Shown: positions 16,985 through 24,665 of the stretch, in pieces
How the letters are laid out: every line of letters starts with the position of its first letter
Numbering within the stretch: the stretch's first letter is position 1
Source of the DNA: a virus
Virus record (IMG/VR): IMGVR_UViG_3300038457_000284
Span: 1-41,855 of that record
Reading direction: 5' to 3' (one strand)
Length of the DNA: 41,855 bases
Notes under the pieces: model-generated
Database searches by the model: none
What the model was told of the DNA's origin: nothing
The model's input: only the letters and a program-made list of their open reading frames with translations
Made by a program: the position numbers and the translations under genes

Positions 16985-18576
16985 TACGCCTCCGCAACCG
17001 GGTCAACGGGAGCGTTCTGAGGATCAGGCTGTGCGACTGCCAGCTTCGGCGCGGGCAGCGCTGGAAGTTGTCCCTTCAGCGCGAGGGCGAGTTGCCCCTG
17101 CGAGAAGAGATCGCTCTGTGACTTTGCTCCGCGATCGGCCTTCTCCTTCTGCGCCAGGTCAAACTCTCCCTTGGAGTCGTCGATGTCTACGCCGATTTCG
17201 CCGAGCACGGTATGGAAGGCCCGCGCCGCCGTCTCATCGCGTATCCAGCCCTCGTCGACGCCCGTAGCCAGCGCGTTGGAGGTAGCCTGCAGCGTCGTCG
17301 CTCCCGCTTTAAGATCCTTGGACGCAAGCTCGGGGAACTCGATGCTGTAAGCCGGGTTGACCGTCTTCGGGAGCACTCCGGCCTCAATCGCCTTTTCGAT
17401 TACGAAGTCGAGCACGCGGGTCAGGCTCTCGCCGAGATGGTTTTGCCGGTCTCCAATCTTCTTTCCCGTCGGGCCGGACATCTCCTCGGCAATCGCTTTG
17501 TTCGCGTTCTCGCCATCGGCAAAGAACCAGGCGGGCAAGCCCGCGCCGCCCAGGCCGTAGAGCTTGACCATCTGCGCTCCGGCTGCCATGTCCTCACCTT
17601 TGAAGTCCGGCGTCTGCGCCTTGATCTCCACCTTCTCATTGGTGACCTGGACGCCGCCCTGCTTCGGCGGGTTCTTGGTCAGCTGGTCTTTGAACTTCTG
17701 GGTTTGCTTTTCGTCGGCGCCGGTGACGACGTAGTGCCACACGAACGAATTCAGAAAGCGGACCTTATCGGCGAAGTCGAAGATCATCTGGTCGAAGACA
17801 TCGATCCAGTCCGCCAGCGAGAACAGCTCGCTGAAGCCGCGGCTCGCCGACTTCGCTTTATTGATCGAGAAGTAGAAGCACTCGCCCTGTAGCGTTCCCC
17901 AGCCGGCATCGTTGGGATCGTCCACGCGGCGCACGATGTTCATTGGCGGTCCGAGCGTCTCGCCCACCTCTTTGCGGACGTGGACGGCGAAGGCGAAGCT
18001 GATGCCCACCTTAGCGTTCTGTGTCTTCATCTCCGCGAACTGGATGGTGTCGATGTTCATCGGGTCGATGTAGCCCAGCCGCACTTGGCCGCTTACCGGA
18101 TTCACTACCAGCGGAACGCAAAGCTCGCCGAAAGTCGTCAGCTCATCACACCACTCGCGGCAGGTCGAGTCCATGCGATTGATCTCGTCCTTCCAGAACG
18201 CGTCAATCACATCCTGCACGGCCGGGTCTTTGGCTGTGACGCGCACTCCTTTGCCCACCACGTAGCTGGTGATGATCTCGACGATCCGCTTGCCGAAGGG
18301 CGTGGTGACCCGTAGGAAGTAGCAGACCTGCAACATACGGTCATGCATCAGCGGATTCAGATCGCGCAGCGTGGCGGGCGAAGTGATACGGCGGAAGGCC
18401 GGATCTTCGGCATCGCCCGTCGTCAAGGTGAAGAGCTGCGGAGCAACCGCCTCAGCCGCCACAGCGACCGGCGCGGGCGGCAACGCCTGGCGCGCTTCAG
18501 TTAGGTTCAGGGGTGCCACTGCGGGATGCCGCTGATTTGCGAGCCACTCCACAATACGGTGCGGGATTAACGCCAT
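16984..18576 (-). CDS. Portal protein
   Basis: This 530-residue protein forms the dodecameric ring through which DNA enters the head. It follows the large terminase and precedes the F/gp7-like gene, the universal portal slot. Supporting segments are LNPLMHDRMLQVCYFLRVT near residue 85, a clip/stem region with WIDVFDQMIFDFADKVRFL, YGLGGAGLPAWFFADGENAN near 370, and ALAIEE-like helix AIAEEMSGPTGKKIGDRQ. The C-terminal ~80 residues are Lys/Gln/Pro-rich and probably disordered. It overlaps the terminase gene end by 10 nt. It is closer in style to SPP1-type than to Mu DUF935 portals, so exact family membership is open. Confidence 0.8.
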   Translation of the reverse strand: MALIPHRIVEWLANQRHPAVAPLNLTEARQALPPAPVAVAAEAVAPQLFTLTTGDAEDPAFRRITSPATLRDLNPLMHDRMLQVCYFLRVTTPFGKRIVEIITSYVVGKGVRVTAKDPAVQDVIDAFWKDEINRMDSTCREWCDELTTFGELCVPLVVNPVSGQVRLGYIDPMNIDTIQFAEMKTQNAKVGISFAFAVHVRKEVGETLGPPMNIVRRVDDPNDAGWGTLQGECFYFSINKAKSASRGFSELFSLADWIDVFDQMIFDFADKVRFLNSFVWHYVVTGADEKQTQKFKDQLTKNPPKQGGVQVTNEKVEIKAQTPDFKGEDMAAGAQMVKLYGLGGAGLPAWFFADGENANKAIAEEMSGPTGKKIGDRQNHLGESLTRVLDFVIEKAIEAGVLPKTVNPAYSIEFPELASKDLKAGATTLQATSNALATGVDEGWIRDETAARAFHTVLGEIGVDIDDSKGEFDLAQKEKADRGAKSQSDLFSQGQLALALKGQLPALPAPKLAVAQPDPQNAPVDPVAEA

Positions 18577-20207
18577 AAGGATCTCCTGTCGCGTTGTACA
18601 AAGTCTTGGGTCTGCTGGCGTCCGTTCAGTTCTTCCGAGACGCGCACACCCCGTGTTGCCTGTTCGCGTCCGCCCACCTGGACGTTGGAACTGGCGATGG
18701 CCGGCGCAAAGTTGAATTGCCTGGCGAGCTGGACGGCGCCCTGCAGCGCATCGGCCAAATCGTCTTTGATCTTGCCCAGGAAAAGAAGCTGGGAGATCAG
18801 CGTCTTCTGCGTTCCGTCCAGGCAGAAGCGGATGGTGCCGTTCTCGACAAGCGACGAGATCGAGGAGATGCGCAGGAACTTGTCCGTCAGGTTGGGGACG
18901 CCGACGATGTTGATGTAGCGGCCCGTCTCCCGGCTCTGCTCTTCCATCTCCTGCTTCAGCGCGTCCTGGTACGCCTGGTTCTCGATGCCAACAATTGATG
19001 GCCGCTCTTCGTCATAGCGGTCGAGGATGTGTTTCTTCTGCAGGGTGTAGGGGCATTTGATCTGCTCGGCACGATGCACCAGCAGGTAGCCTTTGGAATC
19101 CACTGCGAGCGTGACGCCTGCAAAGAAGTCCGCGCGCTTCTTCTGGCTGATTGCCGGATCGTAATAGGTGACCCGCATGAACGTCTCGCCTTGCAGCTCG
19201 CGCATCCGCATCTCTTCGCGGGTGAAGGCGTGAGCGAGTATCCACGATTCCTGAAAGACCTGTGTGTCTGCCGAGATCGGAAGGTTGCGGAATTCCTGAT
19301 TGAAGAACACCGAGCCGAGATCGAACTCCTTCAACCGCAGCGATGCGAGATTCCACTTCGCACTCCAGAGGACGGTCTCGGGATGCCACTCCTCATCGAC
19401 GGCTTGGTAGCGTTTTTTGATAAAGCGTTTGAACTTCTCCTCATCGAGCAGGTTCGAGAGAAACGAATCGAAGTGGAGGATGGTGCCGATGCAGAAGATC
19501 TGGCAATGCTTGCCCAGGTTCATCACCGTGCCCTTGAACCACTTGATCAGCTTTTCGCGGATCTCCGGGTTGTCAACGCCTTCTTCGTTTTCCAGATCGT
19601 CGAGGACCACCAGGTCCGGCCGGTACTGGCGATAACGTAATCCGCGCAAGCTCTGTCCGCCGCCGCGTGCCGCGATAGAGATTCCGGTCGAGGTGCGGCA
19701 ATCGTTGACGTCCCACTTCTTGTCGCCCTGCAGGTCGCCGAAGTCGGCGCGGAGCTCGGCGTTGGATTCGATCTCTTCCTTAATGGCAGCGAGCTGGAGC
19801 GCGGCCTGCGGTTGCGTGTCCGAGATGAGGACGATGAAGTGACGGAGCTTGTAGCAGATGCAGTAGAGCGGGAAGATCACCGATACGACAGTCGATTTGG
19901 CATGTTCGCGGGGAGCGGCAATGGCGGCGAACTGCTCGGTGAGCATGATCTGATACAGCTCACGATGAAAGGGCGCAGGCTCGATAAACTCGCCCGTCAC
20001 TGGATCGATCATGAAGTGGCGGAGATACTTCAGCGCGAAATCGGTAATTTGCCCCGCGAGATCCCAGGCTTTTGCGAGGACTTCTGGGGCTGTGGCTTGC
20101 TTGGGGCGCGCTTCTCCTGGGACACCTTCGAAGATGCTCCGGAGCTTCGCACCCGCCTCATCAAGCCGTTGACGCTTCGATTTGTTTTGCGAACGACTCT
20201 GCGCCAT
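18567..20207 (-). CDS. terL: Large terminase subunit (TerL, Mu gp28-like)
   Basis: A 546-residue packaging motor. The ATPase half has a Walker A variant APREHAKST (Lys104) and a Walker B LVVLDDLE (Asp203, with acidic residues following). The nuclease half has the RNase H-like acidic residues in YYDPAISQKK (Asp350), IVGIENQAYQDA (Glu409) and KDDLADALQ (Asp482/483/486). It cuts and pumps DNA into proheads; in transposable phages this is headful packaging beginning near one phage end. AGGAG lies ~8 nt before the ATG. The first 47 nt overlap the small-subunit gene, so the two are translationally linked. Confidence 0.9.
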   Translation of the reverse strand: MAQSRSQNKSKRQRLDEAGAKLRSIFEGVPGEARPKQATAPEVLAKAWDLAGQITDFALKYLRHFMIDPVTGEFIEPAPFHRELYQIMLTEQFAAIAAPREHAKSTVVSVIFPLYCICYKLRHFIVLISDTQPQAALQLAAIKEEIESNAELRADFGDLQGDKKWDVNDCRTSTGISIAARGGGQSLRGLRYRQYRPDLVVLDDLENEEGVDNPEIREKLIKWFKGTVMNLGKHCQIFCIGTILHFDSFLSNLLDEEKFKRFIKKRYQAVDEEWHPETVLWSAKWNLASLRLKEFDLGSVFFNQEFRNLPISADTQVFQESWILAHAFTREEMRMRELQGETFMRVTYYDPAISQKKRADFFAGVTLAVDSKGYLLVHRAEQIKCPYTLQKKHILDRYDEERPSIVGIENQAYQDALKQEMEEQSRETGRYINIVGVPNLTDKFLRISSISSLVENGTIRFCLDGTQKTLISQLLFLGKIKDDLADALQGAVQLARQFNFAPAIASSNVQVGGREQATRGVRVSEELNGRQQTQDFVQRDRRSLWR

Positions 20208-20871
20208 GGCTTAGCTCCTGGATCAACTCTTCACGGATGGGATCGATGACAGTGCGCAGCCCCTCGCGGGTGCGCAGCTTCTTCAGCACGTCCTGCGTGG
20301 CCAGCAGGTAGATCTCTCGGGGATCTCCGGCTTCTGCGGCTGCCCGCGCCCGCTCGGCATCGATCTTGGCCAGCTCGGCGTCCACCTTTTTCCCTTGGAT
20401 CGCCACCCGCTGAAAGCGCGTCATGGTCAGCCCAAGCTGATTGAGGAACTTTAGGAAGTTAATCTTGCTCTTCGGATCGATGTCCTTAGTGAAGGCAAAG
20501 ACCTGGTCGCGCATGGCGTTGACCACCATCTCGGAGCCGTTCTCGACGCCCGCCGCGCCCAGCTTCTCGGCGAAAGCTCGGGCCGTCTCGCTCTCTGCGA
20601 GGACCTCCTTGCGTACCTGCGCAACCCGCAGGTCGTACCACCGATGGAGATTCGTGTGCGGGATATAGAGATCAGGGAACTTCTCCAGGACGTTCGTCGG
20701 CAGGTCATCCCATTTCACCAGCGTCCGCGATAACTCCTCAAGCTGGGGCCACGTCTTTCCCTCGTTGCGCAGCTTAACGAGTTCGTCGCGCACTTCGATG
20801 GGAAGCAGGTCGATATTCAGCGGGCGATTGAGCTGGCGCGCCTCTCCCGTCTTTGGCCGCTGCTTCGCCAT
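20161..20871 (-). CDS. Small terminase-type subunit (DUF3486 / Mu gp27-like)
   Basis: A 236-residue helical protein directly before TerL. It begins with a short basic leader, then LPIEVRDELVKLRNEGKTWPQ and IPHTNLHRWYDLRVAQVRKE. This is the helix-turn-helix-like arrangement of the DUF3486 family, which occupies the gp27 position of Mu-like phages. A long helical section follows (KVDAELAKIDAERARAAAEA). The probable role is recognition of the phage pac end and stimulation of TerL. Its last 47 nt overlap TerL in another frame. Confidence 0.72.
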   Translation of the reverse strand: MAKQRPKTGEARQLNRPLNIDLLPIEVRDELVKLRNEGKTWPQLEELSRTLVKWDDLPTNVLEKFPDLYIPHTNLHRWYDLRVAQVRKEVLAESETARAFAEKLGAAGVENGSEMVVNAMRDQVFAFTKDIDPKSKINFLKFLNQLGLTMTRFQRVAIQGKKVDAELAKIDAERARAAAEAGDPREIYLLATQDVLKKLRTREGLRTVIDPIREELIQELSHGAESFAKQIEASTA

Positions 20872-21203
20872 TACAGCGCCACCGCAGGGTCGCGCTTCAC
20901 GCCAGGCGTACGTTCCACCTGGTCGCGTCCGGCTGCAGTCAGCTCGATCTTCACCAGGTAGACACGCCCGGTGTTCCAGTCGCGGCTCTCCTCGTAGCGC
21001 ACAAAGCCCCGATCCCTCATATCCTGGAGCAGGGTCACAATAGTGAAGACGCCGATCCGCTGATAGGCGAGCGACTGCAAGGCGTGCGTCAGGGCAATAT
21101 CGTCCATCCGCGACATCTGCGAGTCATGGCGTCCCTTCAGCAGCTTCAGGATGTCGCCCCGCATCTGGCGGGTCACTGCCGGATCAATCTCAACTTCGCT
21201 CAT
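20871..21203 (-). CDS. Winged-helix phage protein (VpaChn25_0724-like)
   Basis: A 110-residue protein with a winged-helix pattern: RGDILKLLKGRHDSQMSR, then LTHALQSLAYQRIGVFTIVT and GFVRYEESRDWNTGRVYLV, ending LTAAGRDQVE. Proteins of this type sit next to DUF3486 genes in Mu-like phages. A GTG in frame at 21206 is followed at once by the ATG at 21203, and the ATG overlaps the upstream stop (TGATG), so it is chosen. DNA binding is expected from the fold; the target is unknown. Confidence 0.6.
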   Translation of the reverse strand: MSEVEIDPAVTRQMRGDILKLLKGRHDSQMSRMDDIALTHALQSLAYQRIGVFTIVTLLQDMRDRGFVRYEESRDWNTGRVYLVKIELTAAGRDQVERTPGVKRDPAVAL

Positions 21204-21688
21204 CACGCGCTCGCCCCTTTCGCTAGTTCGTTCCTACCTAATTCCCGTTCGCCCAGCTTCTCGACCAACCGTTCCAGACAGTCGCTGTTGTGCTTCAACT
21301 GATTGGCAACCTCTCCCAATTGCATCCGCGTCCCGCGCGATTCCTGGGCGGTGAACGCCGAGAGGGTTTGAATCTCCTGGATCTGCCGGTCATCCTTCTC
21401 AGCGATCCGGCTCATGGCATCGGCCATCTGGCGCTGCGCCTGGACGCCATCGCGGAAGATCCCGATCCACTGATTCAGCAGCGGGGCGACCACAGCCAAC
21501 GCGAAGAACCAAAGAACAAACGACGGTCCCCAGGACTTCAACAGCTCCAAAGCCAGCACCGGCTGGGTATTGAAGAGCCGGAAGATGCCAAGCACAATCG
21601 CCATCGCCAGCGCGTAGACGCCCGGCACAAAGAGCTTACGCAGGACTGCCTGCGGGGAGAACGACTCCGTGGACTCGATCGCGCTCAT
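21203..21688 (-). CDS. Membrane protein with two TM segments and a coiled coil (DUF2730-like or holin-related)
   Basis: A 161-residue protein. Hydrophobic segments at ~17-38 (LFVPGVYALAMAIVLGIF) and ~52-72 (WGPSFVLWFFALAVVAPLL) are followed by a charged, Gln/Glu-rich coiled coil (AQRQMADAMSRIAEKDDRQI). In Mu-like phages the gene two steps before DUF3486 is usually DUF2730, a membrane plus coiled-coil protein; the location matches. A role as holin or spanin component is also possible, as it lies in the lysis neighbourhood. It is coupled by ATGA to the gene before it. Confidence 0.55.
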   Translation of the reverse strand: MSAIESTESFSPQAVLRKLFVPGVYALAMAIVLGIFRLFNTQPVLALELLKSWGPSFVLWFFALAVVAPLLNQWIGIFRDGVQAQRQMADAMSRIAEKDDRQIQEIQTLSAFTAQESRGTRMQLGEVANQLKHNSDCLERLVEKLGERELGRNELAKGASA

Positions 21689-22125
21689 GCCTTTGCGCCC
21701 GTGGCCGGCAGCGAAGCGTTACCCGTCGCCGAGCGTCCAGCAGTTGCGGCCTTAGCTTGCTCATCCTTAGCCACTGCGTCGAGATCCTCGCTACTCGGCA
21801 GCCCGGAGGCGACTGTGCCGACACAATCACGCACCATGGCTGCGTTGGTCAGCCTTGCGCCATCTTTGAGCATTTGAGTTACGTCCGAAGAGAATGTCGC
21901 GGTTTCACCCATCTTCATATCCACGGCAACCCGTCCGGCGTCCTGGATCGCCTGGAGGATCTCCGACTGATGCCGGTTGACCCGGTCGCCCAGTCCGACC
22001 ATGGCGCCTGCCTGGCAGATTGCCATCAGTCCCAAACTGGTCTGCCGGAGCCCGATCAGCCCGACTCCCACCAGAGCCAAAAGTCCGGCGGCGATATACG
22101 TCTTTTTACCCTTCAAAGCGTTCAT
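21685..22125 (-). CDS. Small membrane protein of the lysis region (possible holin)
   Basis: A 146-residue protein with a Lys-rich N-terminus (MNALKGKKTYIAAG) and one or two hydrophobic stretches within residues ~10-45 (LLALVGVGLIGLRQTSLG). A hydrophilic Ala/Asp-rich remainder follows. 'GKKTYI(A)A' plus a Gly-rich TM resembles small phage holin-like proteins that begin MLKGKKTYI. It lies in the same operon as the endolysin gene, which has no signal peptide and needs a pore. The long hydrophilic tail is unusual for a holin. Confidence 0.5.
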   Translation of the reverse strand: MNALKGKKTYIAAGLLALVGVGLIGLRQTSLGLMAICQAGAMVGLGDRVNRHQSEILQAIQDAGRVAVDMKMGETATFSSDVTQMLKDGARLTNAAMVRDCVGTVASGLPSSEDLDAVAKDEQAKAATAGRSATGNASLPATGAKA

Positions 22126-22276
22126 GACAACCTTTCACCCGATTTGGGCATCCTGAGCTGCTCTCTAACCCGGTCGCTTTGGCCCCTAGAATTCGTTCGT
22201 GAACTTCACACGTCGTTGGGTGGGCCCAATCCTCATCCCAAGATCCAGCGACGCGTCCTAGGCGTTTTTCCCGTTC

Positions 22277-22325
22277 TGGGACTTTGGCCGCCCCGGCGGT
22301 TTCTCCGGAGGCAACCAAAGTCCCA
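22277..22325. repeat. Perfect 11-bp inverted repeat with internal palindromes
   Basis: TGGGACTTTGG (22277-22287) pairs perfectly with CCAAAGTCCCA (22315-22325). The 27-nt interior itself holds CCGCC/GGCGG (22288-22299) and the palindrome CTCCGGAG. The whole could fold as a branched RNA or extrude as a cruciform. It lies in the 218-bp non-coding gap 22126-22343. A smaller hairpin TTGGG/CCCAA (22216-22229) is in the same gap. No U-tract flanks it on either strand, so simple termination is unlikely. Confidence 0.7.
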
Positions 22326-22343
22326 TCTCAGGGGGTTAACTTT

Positions 22344-22601
22344 TTAGGCTACGGGCTCGGCCGCCGGCTGGTGTTTTACCAGCGCGACTACCTCGTCGAT
22401 TGTGGCGGTTGCGATAGCGGCAGCCGATTGCGCCGCTGCACCATTGGAGGGCGATACAGCCGCAACGCCCGAGGCAACCGAGGCCAGGGCATCCGTCACG
22501 GCCTGCTTCTTATCGACGCCCGCCATGTCTTTGCATTCGGTCTCGATCCCCATGATCAGGGACGGTAAGAGGGACATAAACATTCCAAGAAAGCTCTTCA
22601 T
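22344..22601 (-). CDS. Small hypothetical protein downstream of the endolysin
   Basis: An 85-residue protein. It starts at the ATG at 22601, which overlaps the endolysin stop as ATGA. The N-terminus is hydrophobic with Met/Leu residues (MKSFLGMFMSLLPSLIMGI), followed by a helical Ala/Val-rich section (VTDALASVASGVAAVSPSNG, ATIDEVVALVKHQP). The layout resembles small phage proteins found beside endolysins whose role is unknown. A lysis-related membrane role is possible but not shown. Confidence 0.55.
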   Translation of the reverse strand: MKSFLGMFMSLLPSLIMGIETECKDMAGVDKKQAVTDALASVASGVAAVSPSNGAAAQSAAAIATATIDEVVALVKHQPAAEPVA

Positions 22602-23134
22602 GCTGCGATCTCCATTTTCTGCGCCACGGCCGGAGGCTCGGGCGGGTTGTCGTACTGGGTAAGGTTGAATTGATGAACCAGCTCCATCAGCCGGTCGTGG
22701 TAGTCCGTCAGGGTCGAGTAGGTGCACCCCTCCGGATGCTCTGGGGTCTTCGGTCCAAGCGCCCAGGCAAAGGCGTCCGGGTCGTGGGTACAAGCCATCG
22801 CCGCCGCGTAGTGCGGACGGCAGAGCAGTTGCGCGTGCGCCGTAAACGATTCTTCCGGCGTTGCGTACTGCGCGAAGCAAGCCTTCAGGGTTTCAAGGGT
22901 GTGGTTTTCTTCTTCCTGCGTATTGAATTCGCAGTAGTCGTGATCGGCGAGCTGGGCCTGGTTGGCCTTGATCCCGAAGCCGTTGTTGTAGATCTGCGCC
23001 AGCTTCGTTCTCCACCAACCGGATTCGAGCGCGCCCTGCGCGATGGTGATCGAGGCGGGAACGCCGGTGGCGATCATGCTCGCCTGCGCCGCCGGTATCG
23101 CCAGATCCAAGTAGTCCCGCTGATAATCCTGCAT
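22598..23134 (-). CDS. Endolysin, glucosaminidase (FlgJ-like) domain
   Basis: A 178-residue peptidoglycan hydrolase with one catalytic domain of the mannosyl-glycoprotein endo-beta-N-acetylglucosaminidase family. The family signature VPASITIAQGALESGWW contains the catalytic Glu37 and is followed by NNGFGIKA. The C-terminal half has FAQYATPEESFTAHAQLL and STLTDYHDRLMELV, typical of this fold. There is no signal peptide, so release needs a holin. The open frame reaches a TTG at 23179, but the ATG at 23134 has GGAG 7 nt upstream and is preferred. The 17-bp hairpin at 23157-23197 lies just ahead of this start. Confidence 0.85.
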   Translation of the reverse strand: MQDYQRDYLDLAIPAAQASMIATGVPASITIAQGALESGWWRTKLAQIYNNGFGIKANQAQLADHDYCEFNTQEEENHTLETLKACFAQYATPEESFTAHAQLLCRPHYAAAMACTHDPDAFAWALGPKTPEHPEGCTYSTLTDYHDRLMELVHQFNLTQYDNPPEPPAVAQKMEIAA

Positions 23135-23156
23135 CGTTGGCTCCAGACCGAAGGGC

Positions 23157-23197
23157 CAGCGCTGCGGCGCGATGGTCAAGATCGCGCCGCAGCGCTG
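23157..23197. repeat. Perfect 17-bp inverted repeat ahead of the endolysin gene
   Basis: The arm CAGCGCTGCGGCGCGAT (23157-23173) is repeated in inverted form at 23181-23197, with a 7-nt spacer GGTCAAG. The stem is GC-rich and perfect, and it ends 22 nt before the endolysin ATG at 23134. Neither strand has a U-tract after it. It could be an mRNA hairpin that restrains lysis-gene expression, a regulator-binding site at the head of the late operon, or a DNA-processing site. The 216-bp gap it lies in also has a hairpin CGCAGC/GCTGCG at 23296-23315. No clear promoter was recognised in the gap. Confidence 0.85.
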
Positions 23198-23350
23198 CTC
23201 TGGCGGACTCCATATACTCCTGCCAAATGAGATATACGAAGCCGTGACCGTTCAGGTCTGTGTGTAGTTCTAATGCGGGCGGGGAGTATGTATCGCGCAG
23301 CAAGCGGGGGCTGCGAAATGTGCGTTAAAAGGCGGGCAACTCGGAAGGCT

Positions 23351-23950
23351 TTAAGGGTGCCTTGGGAACATCGAGGGGCCGGGGCTCTCTTTACCCAGGA
23401 GTCCGCCTGCTTCATTAAACCTATAGGTGTGAGCTTTGGTCACAATAACGATTGCCGCCCCGTCCCTTTCGATACGCTCGATCATCGGAGCCCAGACATT
23501 AGAACGGAACAGAAGTGAAGCGGTGGCAAGCGAAAAAACAAAGAGTGTTGCGTCTAACGCGCGGGTTCGGCCCACCATCGTGTGATGGGCGGCGTAGCAA
23601 CAAGCAAGCTCACCTTGTATGTCAATACCTATAGAGGTAGGGCTGCCTGGAATTTCCGCCTTCATCACCACTCGCCCATCAGGCCATAAGGCCCACAGGC
23701 GCCCCGCGTCATTATCGGGGTCAACCCATTCAGAAAGTAATGCTACGCCATGGTTGGAGACCACTGCCCCCGCAACGTCCTTAAACTCCATTTCCCAACC
23801 CAGGGTTTCATCTTTTAGCATTAGCGCGCGGCTGCCGTGGGGTTTCCATCCAACGACGTAACGCCCATCAGTGGATAACGAGTGACTCCCAACAAACTTC
23901 CGGCTTGGGATGCTAAAGACACCGAAACTCATATCAACTATTTCCTTCAT
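23351..23950 (-). CDS. Unknown protein with beta-propeller-like repeats, in the repressor operon
   Basis: A 199-residue protein not recognised as a known family. Its sequence shows four loosely repeated strand blocks, as in a partial beta-propeller: SLSTDGRYVVGWKPHGS, GVALLSEWVDPDNDAGR, RLWALWPDGRVVMKAEI and IVIVTKAHTYRFNEAGG. It has no membrane segment. It begins 5 bp after the repressor stop, with AGGTGAGG ahead of the ATG, so it is probably cotranscribed with the repressor in the lysogen. A second ATG 18 nt further in is also possible. Composition is less GC-rich than the neighbours, suggesting separate origin. Candidate roles are superinfection exclusion or another lysogenic-conversion trait; this is inference. 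Confidence 0.6.
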   Translation of the reverse strand: MKEIVDMSFGVFSIPSRKFVGSHSLSTDGRYVVGWKPHGSRALMLKDETLGWEMEFKDVAGAVVSNHGVALLSEWVDPDNDAGRLWALWPDGRVVMKAEIPGSPTSIGIDIQGELACCYAAHHTMVGRTRALDATLFVFSLATASLLFRSNVWAPMIERIERDGAAIVIVTKAHTYRFNEAGGLLGKESPGPSMFPRHP

Positions 23951-23954
23951 AGCC

Positions 23955-24614
23955 TCACCTTTGCCTTACGATCCACCACTCGACGCGCCCGTCGATGCGC
24001 CAGCCAGGCGTAAATTCGATGGGTGCGTAGCGCGGGTTCTCCGACACGAGCATTAGTTTGTCCTCGTAAATACAGAGGCGTTTCACGATAACCCCGTGGT
24101 CATCGTGCTCCGCAGCGACCACCCTGCCGAGGAGTCTCTTCACATTCACATTCAATCGGTCCACGGCGGCGATGCTGCGGTCAGGGATTAGTGGCTCCAT
24201 ACTATCCCCCTGAATGCGAACGCAGACCATCTCGCCGTTGATCAAGTCAAGGGGAAGGCTCAACTTCCCCTCTGTCTCTTTGGTCTCATGGAGCGTTCCG
24301 CGCCCAGCGCCAGCGGGATAAGCCGAGAGAGGGACGGACTTGAACCCCGTATCTATGCGCGTTGCGCGCTTTGAGAGTATCGCCCCGCCAATCCCCGCTA
24401 ATCCCATCCATTCGCTTGCCTGCTCGGGCGGGCAGAGGCTCGCTATACGCATGTATAGCTCGGGGGACGGAGGGTAGGCCCCGCCCTCCCACTTAGACAC
24501 ACTGGACTGAGTGACGCCGAGGGCCTCGGCAAAGCGCGCCTGGTTCATAGACAACACACCTTTACGCAGCGAGCGCACCTTCTCGGCATACGGTGGCAGT
24601 TTATTTTTCGGCAC
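23955..24614 (-). CDS. Phage repressor, HTH plus LexA/S24-type self-cleaving peptidase
   Basis: A 219-residue CI/LexA-type repressor. Residues ~13-45 form an XRE helix-turn-helix (RFAEALGVTQSSVSKWEGG). A linker holds an Ala-Gly candidate cleavage site near residues 101-104 (PAGAGRG). The C-terminal peptidase has the nucleophile in VRIQGDSMEPLI (Ser138) and the general-base Lys178 in GVIVKRL. It should repress the early promoter and be inactivated through RecA on DNA damage. The frame extends to 24692, but the GTG at 24614 follows AAGAAGAAAGAG and leaves room for the promoter, so it is chosen. It is divergent from the early operon across 51 bp. Confidence 0.88.
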   Translation of the reverse strand: MPKNKLPPYAEKVRSLRKGVLSMNQARFAEALGVTQSSVSKWEGGAYPPSPELYMRIASLCPPEQASEWMGLAGIGGAILSKRATRIDTGFKSVPLSAYPAGAGRGTLHETKETEGKLSLPLDLINGEMVCVRIQGDSMEPLIPDRSIAAVDRLNVNVKRLLGRVVAAEHDDHGVIVKRLCIYEDKLMLVSENPRYAPIEFTPGWRIDGRVEWWIVRQR

Positions 24615-24630
24615 ACGCAACTCTTTCTTC

Positions 24631-24658
24631 TTGACAAGTATGGGAACTGGAATATTCT
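24631..24658 (+). promoter_or_regulatory. Early promoter and likely operator region
   Basis: TTGACA (24631-24636), a 16-bp spacer and TATTCT (24653-24658) give a strong sigma70-type promoter. The first early ATG lies 7 nt further on at 24666, so the transcript would be leaderless or nearly so. An 8-bp palindrome GAATATTC (24650-24657) covers the -10, and CTCATGAG (24663-24670) covers the start codon; both are operator candidates. On the minus strand, TTGTTT (24675-24680) with AATATT (24651-24656) at 18 bp is a possible facing repressor promoter. The promoter match is seen; the operator role is inferred. Confidence 0.65.
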
Positions 24659-24665
24659 TAGTCTC

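Noticed and set aside
22106-22318. 70-codon open frame in the 22126-22343 gap (minus strand)
   Set aside because: It overlaps the following gene, covers the large inverted repeat and lacks a family resemblance; more likely a non-coding region.
23157-23197. Intrinsic terminator
   Set aside because: The stem is strong but no U-tract follows it on either strand.
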